From contig SYCI01000009.1 of the NCBI GenBank assembly GCA_005787035.1, positions 1-34,545 of the forward strand: a DNA stretch of 34,545 nucleotides. Reading direction: 5' to 3'. The translations under genes were made by a program, and so were the position numbers. How positions within the stretch are numbered: the stretch's first letter is position 1; the number at the start of each line of letters is the position of its first letter. Below are positions 1-7,553 of this stretch, piece after piece. This DNA is from Actinomycetota bacterium (GTDB lineage: Bacteria > Actinomycetota > Acidimicrobiia > Acidimicrobiales > Ilumatobacteraceae). The notes below the pieces were generated by a model. That model was not told the DNA's origin. It saw only the letters and a program-made list of their open reading frames with translations, and searched no databases.

Positions 1-932
<932 letters not shown>

Positions 933-1378
933 TCGCCGCGTCGTCGTCCGCTCAGACCGGCGACGGCCAACAGAAGCGCACTGCCGGCGAGCACGGCCGT
1001 CACCACCGCCGTTCCGGGAGACGAATTCCGGTCCACGGCCGCCGAAATCCCGAGGAGCACCCCGGCGGCTGCGGTGAGTTCGGGAACGTAGGGGCCACGG
1101 AAGAACGACCACACGCACACGAACGTGATCACCACGAACACGGCGACCACGAGAATCGCGACCACCACCGTGCTCCATCGTTGGTCGTCGGCCCACCACG
1201 CCGGCCGACCGATCACCTGGGACGAGGCACCGGTGCAGGCGAGTGCGATGGCGATCCCGAACCAACCGAGCCCGATCGTTCGACACCAGCCATCGGTGAG
1301 TCGGTGATTCGGGGCACGACCGGCGAGGATCTCGGTCCGTGGCGGTCGGCGGGCCAAACGAGGGAGTCGCACGCATTC

Positions 1379-1384
1379 AAACTA
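1379..1384 (-). promoter_or_regulatory. -10 box for the membrane-protein gene
   Basis: TAGTTT on the minus strand, 6 bases before the GTG at 1372; leaderless arrangement. Confidence 0.5.
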
Positions 1385-1428
1385 GTGAGGTCGGGACGGA
1401 TGGGAGTCTCGTCGCGGTGAGCCACCGG

Positions 1429-1434
1429 TAACTT
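1429..1434 (+). promoter_or_regulatory. -10 box for leaderless GT2 gene
   Basis: TAACTT, 6 bases before the GTG at 1441; no Shine-Dalgarno sequence is present between box and start. Confidence 0.5.
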
Positions 1435-1440
1435 GCCCTC

Positions 1441-2190
1441 GTGGCCACGGCGCATTTCGAGCGATTGTCGCTCTTCTTCCCGATGTGGAACGAGGAGGAG
1501 TACATCGGCCGGACGCTCGAAGCCGCCCGCGAGGCGTGCGCGACCCTGCAGTCCACCGGCGAGATCGCCGACTTCGAGATCATCATCGTGGACGATGCGT
1601 CGACCGACTCCACGGGCCGCCTCGCCGACGAGTTCGCGGCCGCGGATCCGCGGGTCAAAGTGGTTCACCATCCGAAGAACCGCAAGCTCGGCGGTTCGAT
1701 CAAGACCGGTTTCGCCACGGCCACCGGCGATCTCGTGCTGTACACCGATGCCGATCTGCCCTTCGACATGGACGAACTGCAAAAGGCCTGTCGACTCATG
1801 CGGCATTACGAAGCCGACGTCGTGTCGGCCTATCGACTCGATCGCACGGGTGAGGGGTACGTCCGCACCGTGTACTCGTTCTTCTACAACGCTCTGGTGC
1901 GCATTTTCTTCGGTGTGAAGATGAGAGATATCAACTTCGCCTTCAAGCTGTGCCGGCGAAGGATCTTCGAGCACGTGAAACTCGAATCGGAAGGGTCGTT
2001 CATCGATGCCGAGCTCGTCATTCGGGCCCGCAAGTTCGGCTATCACATCGTGCAGTTCGGAGTGGACTACTTCCCCCGAACACGCGGTGTGTCCACCCTT
2101 TCGTCGCCGAGTGTGATCGTCAAGATTTTGCGGGAGATGTGGCAGTTGCGCGGCGAGCTCCGAGCCATCGAGCCCGCCGTTCGGCGTTGA
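1441..2190 (+). CDS. Family 2 glycosyltransferase, dolichol-phosphate-mannose synthase-like
   Basis: GT-A fold glycosyltransferase of 249 residues, of the type that moves a hexose from a nucleotide sugar to a polyprenyl phosphate at the cytosolic membrane face. The nucleotide-binding strand FEIIIVDDASTDST has its DD pair at residues 51-52, and the metal-binding DXD is YTDAD (DAD 103-105). RDIN (162-165) and the SEGSFIDAELVIRARK segment are typical of the DPM1/DPG-synthase branch. There are no C-terminal membrane helices, so it is the soluble or peripheral form. The GTG start lies 6 bases after a TAACTT box. Acceptor and donor are unknown; polyprenyl-phosphate mannose or glucose synthase is most likely. 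Confidence 0.88.
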   Translation: MATAHFERLSLFFPMWNEEEYIGRTLEAAREACATLQSTGEIADFEIIIVDDASTDSTGRLADEFAAADPRVKVVHHPKNRKLGGSIKTGFATATGDLVLYTDADLPFDMDELQKACRLMRHYEADVVSAYRLDRTGEGYVRTVYSFFYNALVRIFFGVKMRDINFAFKLCRRRIFEHVKLESEGSFIDAELVIRARKFGYHIVQFGVDYFPRTRGVSTLSSPSVIVKILREMWQLRGELRAIEPAVRR

Positions 2191-2204
2191 ACGACACACC
2201 GGCC

Positions 2205-2217
2205 CGCCCGAAGGGCG
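2205..2217. terminator. Short GC hairpin between GT2 and L,D-transpeptidase genes
   Basis: CGCCC-GAA-GGGCG forms a 5-bp stem 15 bases after the GT2 stop codon. There is no T tract, so it could at most be a weak terminator or pause site. Confidence 0.25.
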
Positions 2218-2231
2218 CGCGACACCAGCGA

Positions 2232-2237
2232 TAGCCT
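2232..2237 (+). promoter_or_regulatory. -10 box for leaderless L,D-transpeptidase gene
   Basis: TAGCCT, 7 bases before the GTG at 2245. The same hexamer precedes the genes at 23286 and 31445. Confidence 0.55.
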
Positions 2238-2244
2238 CCGGCGT

Positions 2245-3333
2245 GTGAATCAGCGGTCCCGACGCCAGCGACCGCCGGGGCGTCGGGCTCCGGCCCCGAA
2301 CGTCGACGTGAACCGCTGGTTCCCGGCCATGGCCGCGGCCGGGGTTCTTATCGCCGTCGTGGCGGTGGGTATCAGTACGTCTGATTCGTCGTCCGGTGAC
2401 GGTCCGAACGCGCCTTCCACCACGCCCCAAGTCGTGGTCGATCCGAGCATTGCCCCGGTGGCCAAGTTGCCGCTCTCGCAGACTTTCGGTCGTGGTGCCG
2501 CTGGTCCGGAGATCAAGTTGATCCAGGATCGTCTCATCGAACTCGGGTTCGATCCCGGCGAACCCGATGGCGCGTTCGGTGGACGAACGCAGCAAGCCGT
2601 GTGGGCATTCGAGAAGTTGGTCATGGGTACGCCGCGCGACCAACTGACCGGCAAGGTGACGGCCGAAATGTGGAGTCGAATGCAGGATCCGCTCGTCATC
2701 AAGCCCCGTCGTCCCGACGCGACGCGCAACCACACCGAGATCTACCTCCCCGAACAGGTGATGGTGGTCTTCCGCGACGACGCAGCAGTCCTCGTCACCC
2801 ACATCTCGTCGGGCGACGATCAGGAGTGGTGCGAAGAAGTCACGATCGACCCGGGTGAGCGCGGTAACGAGGAGGGCATCGAGCCCATCAAGGAAGGCTG
2901 GTGCGGGCTCTCGTGGACACCCGGCGGGGTGTTCAAGTTCAATCGCATGGTTCCCGGTCGACGCGAGAGTCAATTGGGTGGGATGTACAACCCCGTGTAC
3001 TTCAACTACGGCATCGCAGTGCACGGTGCGCACGAGGTTCCCGAATATCCGGCCTCGCACGGTTGCATCCGTATTCCAATGCACATCTCCGATTACTTCC
3101 AGACCCTCGTGGCCAAGGGCGATCAGGTTTTCGTCTGGGACGGTGTGAAAGAGCCCGAGGAATACGGGTCACCGCCACCGCGCTTCAACTGGCGCGACCC
3201 GAACTACACCACGACCACCTCGACCACGACCACCGTGGTGAAGCCGTCGACGACACCGGTACCCACGACGGCCGTGCCTCCGACCGCGCCGGCAACTCCA
3301 CCGGCGGCCACCTCCACGACGATCGCGCCGTAG
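2245..3333 (+). CDS. L,D-transpeptidase (YkuD) with peptidoglycan-binding domain
   Basis: Membrane-anchored cell-wall enzyme of 362 residues that would form 3-3 crosslinks in peptidoglycan or attach proteins to it. Residues 26-43 form one hydrophobic anchor after a basic N-terminus, so the rest is extracytoplasmic. Residues about 80-147 resemble a PG_binding_1 domain (LIQDRLIELGFDPGEPDGAF, then RTQQAVWAFE). The YkuD catalytic motif is complete: H260-G near the start, then S271-H272-G273-C274-I-R, with Cys274 as nucleophile. Residues 320-362 are a Thr/Pro-rich low-complexity tail, probably a wall-spanning or flexible segment. It ends 7 bases from the convergent zinc-peptidase gene. Confidence 0.93.
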   Translation: MNQRSRRQRPPGRRAPAPNVDVNRWFPAMAAAGVLIAVVAVGISTSDSSSGDGPNAPSTTPQVVVDPSIAPVAKLPLSQTFGRGAAGPEIKLIQDRLIELGFDPGEPDGAFGGRTQQAVWAFEKLVMGTPRDQLTGKVTAEMWSRMQDPLVIKPRRPDATRNHTEIYLPEQVMVVFRDDAAVLVTHISSGDDQEWCEEVTIDPGERGNEEGIEPIKEGWCGLSWTPGGVFKFNRMVPGRRESQLGGMYNPVYFNYGIAVHGAHEVPEYPASHGCIRIPMHISDYFQTLVAKGDQVFVWDGVKEPEEYGSPPPRFNWRDPNYTTTTSTTTTVVKPSTTPVPTTAVPPTAPATPPAATSTTIAP

Positions 3334-3340
3334 AACCGGG

Positions 3341-4810
3341 TCAGTCCAAGCCGCATCCCGTCGGTCCGTAGAGGACTCCTTGGCGGAAGGCATCGACCTT
3401 GTCGAAGGCCGTGCCCATCTCGTCGGTCGTCTCCGTCTCGTCACCGAGATAGATCGCCATGCGGATCGCCTCGTCGAGATCACCGGCCGACAACGAGATA
3501 CGCGAGACGTTCTCCGGAACCGTCTCGGCGAGATTCTCGGCGGTCGGAAGGATGTCGCCGGCCCACACTCCGGCGAGGCAGTCGTCCATCAGTCGACGGT
3601 CCTCGCCGCTGATCGTCGCCCCGAGTGTGGACAGCACGAGATCGGCGTACCCGACGCCGAGCAGATAACCGACCGCGAAGTCTCCGGGTATCTCGTCGTA
3701 GACAGCGCGGGCGATGTCGGCATCGACCGTGATCCGAGCGGTCGCGGGGCACACGTACACGCCGATCGTGACCTGCTCGGCATTCGTCGAGCCGCACACG
3801 GGCGGAACGTCGGACGGTTCGGCGAGTTCGAGTGTCGGTGAGCGCCAATCGTCCAGAGTGCCCAGTGCGGTGTTCCAGTAATAGGCGAGGTCGCCGGCCA
3901 TGAGCTCGAACATCTCCTGGTCGAAGGGGAAGTCACCCGGCGACTCGCGTTGGTACTCCTCCGGGGAGAATCCGAACTGGAGCGGAATCGGTTCGTTAAC
4001 GGCGTAGTCGACGCAGGGGCCGAGACCACCGAAGAATCCGTCCTGAAAAGAACTCACGCGGTCGAAAGCCGAACCGTGCGCGGCCGGATCGTCGGGTGAG
4101 TCCCCGGGCATGTCGCCCAGTTGCACGAGACCGAGCAGTGAACTCGTGAGGTCGGCATCGGAGAATCGTCGACCGTTCACGCCGGACTCTTGAACATCGG
4201 CGACCCACGCCCCCACGAAGCAGTCGGCCTGAAGCTCGAGCGTCGTGTTGACGAAGCGGTCGAGAATGTCGGCGCGCAGTGACGACTGAATCACGTGTCC
4301 CCACTCGTGGGCGAGGATCAGACCGATACTCGCGATACCGAATTCATCGGCGAAGGACGGAAAGAGCAGATCGTCGTCGTACACGATGAAATCGCCTTCT
4401 TCGCAGTAGAAGGCGTTGTCCTCGACCTCGGCGTAGTCGCCGGTGAATTCACATCCGATGGGCAACTCGGCCGGATTGTCGGGAAAGTGAGGATGAATGC
4501 CTCCTTCGAGCGGTGTGTAGTCGGCGTCGTAGAACTTCGGGTAGTTCTCGTTCCAGAAATCTTGGAGGTCGGCGATGGTGTCGATGAGGAAGCGGTCGTA
4601 ATTGCGTGTGGGCTTGTCGGCGTTGAGCGGGAAGTCGCCAGCCGCGAAACCACCTTCGGGAAGGCCGACTTCCAGCGATCCGTTGTCGGAGAGTTCGGCG
4701 GCGGCCTCATCGTCTTCGGGCTTCGAGTCCGCACCAGGAGAATCTCCCAGCGAACAGCCGACGACGAGGGCCAACGCCGTGAGATACGACATCGCGTGAC
4801 GACGTATCAC
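3341..4810 (-). CDS. Lipoprotein neutral zinc metallopeptidase with duplicated, degenerate second half
   Basis: Probable surface lipoprotein of 489 residues from the Zn_peptidase (YpfJ-like) family. A lipobox LVVGC places the lipidated Cys at residue 19. The zinc site is HEWGH (168-172), followed by ELQADCFVGAWV (192-203), a family hallmark with Glu192 as the likely third ligand. The C-terminal half repeats the same architecture: CGSTNAE, a helix ending in GVGYA (385-389) where HEWGH should be, RLMDDCLAGVWAGD (406-419) where ELQADC should be, then AFDKVDAFRQG matching AFDRVSSFQDG. The second copy has lost all zinc ligands. The GTG start overlaps the DUF305 stop codon (GTGA), so translation is coupled; an ATG six codons in (4792) is an alternative. 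Confidence 0.85.
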   Translation of the reverse strand: MIRRHAMSYLTALALVVGCSLGDSPGADSKPEDDEAAAELSDNGSLEVGLPEGGFAAGDFPLNADKPTRNYDRFLIDTIADLQDFWNENYPKFYDADYTPLEGGIHPHFPDNPAELPIGCEFTGDYAEVEDNAFYCEEGDFIVYDDDLLFPSFADEFGIASIGLILAHEWGHVIQSSLRADILDRFVNTTLELQADCFVGAWVADVQESGVNGRRFSDADLTSSLLGLVQLGDMPGDSPDDPAAHGSAFDRVSSFQDGFFGGLGPCVDYAVNEPIPLQFGFSPEEYQRESPGDFPFDQEMFELMAGDLAYYWNTALGTLDDWRSPTLELAEPSDVPPVCGSTNAEQVTIGVYVCPATARITVDADIARAVYDEIPGDFAVGYLLGVGYADLVLSTLGATISGEDRRLMDDCLAGVWAGDILPTAENLAETVPENVSRISLSAGDLDEAIRMAIYLGDETETTDEMGTAFDKVDAFRQGVLYGPTGCGLD

Positions 4811-5490
4811 GACGAAGCTTTCAACTCCTCGAGGATCGCTGTCATGGCGTCGATCTCGGGCTGTTGGCCGGCGATCATCGAGCTTGCTAGATCCTTCACT
4901 TCCTGGTTTCGCGCGTTCTCGACGGCGTATTCAGCCATGTGCAACCCACCTCGGTGGTGGGCGATCATGAGCTCGGCGAACCGACGTGATGCATCGACGC
5001 CGCTTGCAGCCGCGAACTCATCGAGTTGCTCCTGGGTCGCCAATCCATCCATGTCGTCGATGGGCATCGCCGTACCCATCCAACCCATCGCGGTCCCGGT
5101 GTCGTTGGCTTCCGGCTCGCGGAACGAGCGCAGCATCTCGATCATTCGGCCGACTTCCATCTGTTGCGAGTACAAGATCTCCTCGGCGTAGAGGCGCAGA
5201 CGTGGGTGGGTCTCGTCGCCCGAGGTGAGATAGAAGTAGGCCATGTCGACCGCCTGCTCGTGGTGATAGCGCATGTCCTGCAGGAAGCCGACGTCGACTC
5301 TGTTGTATGAGACCGAGGCGTTGCGGTCGCCCACCGCGTAGCCGATGCCCACGCCCAGAATCAGTGCAGCCAGGCCCAGAGCGATGAAGTTGAGCGGGTT
5401 CTGCCACCAAGGCAGGACGATCTCGTCCGCGTCGGGCTCGATTTCCTGTTCGAGCCTCACTCCCTGAGTTTCGACCCCGTCATCGGACAT
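4807..5490 (-). CDS. DUF305 family membrane-anchored protein
   Basis: 227 residues with one membrane helix at about 31-52 after an acidic cytosolic N-terminus; the rest is predicted outside the membrane. The DUF305 pattern is clear: FLQDMRYHHEQAVDMAYFYL near residue 70 and FAELMIAHHRGGLHMAEYAV near residue 170. These are two paired His-rich helices (HHEQAV / HHRGGLHMA) of the four-helix ferritin-like bundle. His and Met residues in such bundles are thought to bind metal such as copper, but the role is unproven. It is the first gene of a two-gene unit with the zinc peptidase, joined by a GTGA overlap. A short AGG lies before the ATG at 5490. Confidence 0.9.
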   Translation of the reverse strand: MSDDGVETQGVRLEQEIEPDADEIVLPWWQNPLNFIALGLAALILGVGIGYAVGDRNASVSYNRVDVGFLQDMRYHHEQAVDMAYFYLTSGDETHPRLRLYAEEILYSQQMEVGRMIEMLRSFREPEANDTGTAMGWMGTAMPIDDMDGLATQEQLDEFAAASGVDASRRFAELMIAHHRGGLHMAEYAVENARNQEVKDLASSMIAGQQPEIDAMTAILEELKASS

Positions 5491-5538
5491 GACCTCAGCG
5501 TGTCACACGGGATGAGCGGGGGTGGAGTCGCCCGCAGT

Positions 5539-5582
5539 TTGCCGACCCGTAGTGCCATCGGTACTCTTCCCGTACTCTTTCC
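5539..5582 (+). promoter_or_regulatory. Candidate bioY promoter with a tandem 11-bp repeat
   Basis: TTGCCG (5539-5544) and TACTCT (5562-5567) are spaced by 17 bases, a good sigma-70-type pair. The -10 segment is part of a direct repeat, GTACTCTTCCC then GTACTCTTTCC (5561-5582), giving a second possible -10 at 5573. The 12-base inverted repeat GGACC-AC-GGTCC (5588-5599) follows and could be an operator. A leader of about 45 bases would result. Confidence 0.45.
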
Positions 5583-5618
5583 GTCCCGGACCACGGTCCC
5601 CGAATCGATGAGGTCGTT

Positions 5619-6242
5619 GTGACGTCTGCTGTGGGAATTTCCAATCCGACCCTTTTCGATGCGCTCAGCCGCCGCAAGGCCGAGACGTCGAATCTTCTCC
5701 GTTCGGCGCTGGCTGTCATCGGATTCGCCGTGCTCACGGCTCTGCTCGCTCAGGTTCGGATCCATCTCGGATTCACACCCGTACCGATCACCGGCCAGAC
5801 GCTGGCGGTACTTCTCGCCGGGACGACCCTCGGTTCGCGTCGGGGCGCGCTGTCGATGGCTCTCTATTGGGTCATCGGCATGGTCGTGCCCTTCGGTTGG
5901 TACTCGAACGCGACTCACGGTTGGGAAGTCGCCTCGGGCGCAACGGCCGGCTACCTCTTCGGTTTCATCGTCTCGGCTTTCGTGGTCGGACTTCTCGCCG
6001 AGCGTGGCCAGGACCGCAACCCGCTCACTTCCTTCTCGGCCATGCTCGTCGGCACCTTCGTAGTCTACGTGTTCGGCGTGGCCTGGCTCGCGCACAAGAT
6101 CGACGTGCCGGTGTTCGCCGAAGGCGACAACGCTCTGACGATGGGGGTCGTCCCCTTCATCGCCGGCGACATCGTGAAGCTCGTCATCGCCGGCGCCGTT
6201 GGTCCGGCCGCCTGGCGCTTCGTCGGCGGTCGCGAGAGCTGA
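5619..6242 (+). CDS. bioY: BioY biotin transporter, substrate-binding component
   Basis: Integral membrane S-component of the energy-coupling-factor biotin importer; 207 residues with about six hydrophobic segments. The family pattern is clear: HLGFTPVPITGQTLAVLLAG followed by LGSRRGALSMALYWVIGM, and the late segment FIAGDIVKLVIAGAVGPAAW. The GTG start at 5619 has a GATGAGG Shine-Dalgarno-like sequence about 5 bases upstream. No ecfA or ecfT gene is in the window, so it either works alone or shares an energizing module encoded elsewhere. It ends 3 bases from the convergent small lipoprotein gene. Confidence 0.93.
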   Translation: MTSAVGISNPTLFDALSRRKAETSNLLRSALAVIGFAVLTALLAQVRIHLGFTPVPITGQTLAVLLAGTTLGSRRGALSMALYWVIGMVVPFGWYSNATHGWEVASGATAGYLFGFIVSAFVVGLLAERGQDRNPLTSFSAMLVGTFVVYVFGVAWLAHKIDVPVFAEGDNALTMGVVPFIAGDIVKLVIAGAVGPAAWRFVGGRES

Positions 6243-6245
6243 GAC

Positions 6246-6551
6246 TCAGCCGATCACTTCGCCGCTGATCACCGTGATCGCCCGCGATCCGGTGATCTCG
6301 ACGATGAAGACCCAGTCGTCACCGTCGTTGTCGGTGGCGGTGCAGGAGAACTGAACACCGATCACATCTGATTCGGGCTGTTCGCACACGGCCTGATCGA
6401 ACTGGTAACCGGCTTCCTTGGCGAGGTCGTCGCTCTCGAGGTACTTCTCGGCTTCGCGGCGGTAGTCACCTGATGATGCGCTGCACGACGCGAGCAGAGG
6501 GGCCGCCACGAGTAGTCCGACGATGGCGCGGGCGGTCGTTCGACTCTTCAT
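6246..6551 (-). CDS. Small lipoprotein, DUF4333-like
   Basis: 101 residues. A signal peptide MKSRTTARAIVGLLVAAPLL ends in the lipobox LASC, so the lipidated Cys is near residue 23. The mature part has two further cysteines (AVCEQPESDVIGVQFSC) followed by a short beta-rich tail (DDWVFIVEITGSRAITVISG). This resembles DUF4333-type domains, which have a conserved Cys pair; the assignment is by eye and moderate. Starts at 6575 or 6581 are possible, but ATG 6551 gives the cleanest signal peptide. It lies 30 bases after rarD on the same strand and may be cotranscribed. Confidence 0.65.
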   Translation of the reverse strand: MKSRTTARAIVGLLVAAPLLASCSASSGDYRREAEKYLESDDLAKEAGYQFDQAVCEQPESDVIGVQFSCTATDNDGDDWVFIVEITGSRAITVISGEVIG

Positions 6552-6581
6552 GGGGTCATGTCTAGTGAGCGCCATCGACAC

Positions 6582-7490
6582 TCACACAGTCGGAACCGTG
6601 GTGGAGCGGGCGCGGCGGATGGTGTCGAGCGAGAGGATCACGAGGGCCACCCAGACGAGAGCGAAGCCGACGAATCGGCTGACCGAGAGGTCCTCGTCGA
6701 AGACGAGCCAACCGAGCAGGAAGTTGATCACGGGCACCGAGTACTGCATCGGTCCGATGACCGTCATCGGAATTCTTTGCGCGGCGTAGGCGAACATCAT
6801 CAGGGGAACCGCGGTGATCACGCCGACGAAGGCGATCAGGACCCACTCTCCGGCGTGGGCACTGCGCGGTATCGAGTCGACGTACCGGAGGTGCCACACG
6901 ACCAAACCGATCGCCGCCGGCAACAACACGAAGGTCTCGGCGGTCAGACTCTCGGGTGGCGACAACGGAACCCGACGCTTCAGGTAGCCGTAGGTGGTCC
7001 AGCTGGCGGCGATCACCAGTGCGTACACGGGCACCCGCCCGTAACTGAAGGTCAGCACCACGACCGACGCCGCACCCAAGAGCGCGGTGACCATCTGGGC
7101 CGGTCGCATCTTTTCGTCGAGGACCCGTACGCCCACGAACATGGTGCCGAGGGGTGCGATGAAGTACCCGAGGGCGGCCTCGACCACGTGGCCCTCGCTC
7201 ACCACGATCACATAACTCGTCCAATTGACCGCGAGGACGATCGATGCCAGCGCGATCACGGGCCACAAGCGCAGACGCGAGACTTCCTTGGCGAGGCGGG
7301 TGAGGCGTCCGCGGGTACCCATGAAGATGGTCAGCAGGATGACCGACGCGACGATGCGGTAGCCGATCAGTTCGAGCGGAGCGAAGTGCTTGAGGCCCTT
7401 CCAGTAGAAGGTCAGGAGCCCCCACAACACGTAGGCCGAGATGCCGGCCACTGCGCCACGACGGTCGAGTCCGGGTTCGTCGGAGGGCAC
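6582..7490 (-). CDS. rarD: RarD / EamA-family transporter
   Basis: 302-residue integral membrane protein with about ten hydrophobic segments and two EamA halves. RarD hallmarks include GISAYVLWGLLTFYWKGLKH near the N-terminus, ELIGYRIVAS, NWTSYVIVVSEGHVVEAALG and, in the second half, GPMQYSVPVINFLLGWLVFDE. RarD proteins belong to the drug/metabolite exporter superfamily; the substrate is not known, although chloramphenicol resistance has been linked to some homologues. The GTG start at 7490 has AGGA about 7 bases upstream; a TAGGAA box at the same place is also possible. The gene is divergent from pgi with about 63 bases between them. Confidence 0.9.
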   Translation of the reverse strand: MPSDEPGLDRRGAVAGISAYVLWGLLTFYWKGLKHFAPLELIGYRIVASVILLTIFMGTRGRLTRLAKEVSRLRLWPVIALASIVLAVNWTSYVIVVSEGHVVEAALGYFIAPLGTMFVGVRVLDEKMRPAQMVTALLGAASVVVLTFSYGRVPVYALVIAASWTTYGYLKRRVPLSPPESLTAETFVLLPAAIGLVVWHLRYVDSIPRSAHAGEWVLIAFVGVITAVPLMMFAYAAQRIPMTVIGPMQYSVPVINFLLGWLVFDEDLSVSRFVGFALVWVALVILSLDTIRRARSTTVPTV

Positions 7491-7540
7491 CCGTCATTCC
7501 TAGCAGCCGAGGTCGTCGGGGCTGGTCCACATTGCGCAAG

Positions 7541-7546
7541 TAGCGT
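7541..7546 (+). promoter_or_regulatory. -10 box for leaderless pgi operon
   Basis: TAGCGT, 7 bases before the pgi ATG. It is the same hexamer as at argG (398), the phosphatase gene (418) and the flippase gene (31336). Confidence 0.55.
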
Positions 7547-7553
7547 CGGGACC

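Noticed and set aside
1213-3084. Long minus-strand open frame of 623 codons
   Set aside because: It runs antisense to the GT2 and L,D-transpeptidase genes, which have clear catalytic motifs. Its product is rich in Arg, His and Asp with no recognisable domain: a high-GC shadow frame.
6558-7553. 332-codon N-terminal extension of pgi
   Set aside because: The extension is the complement of rarD, reads as low-complexity Asp/His/Arg sequence, and the pgi family starts near 7554 where a TAGCGT box lies upstream.
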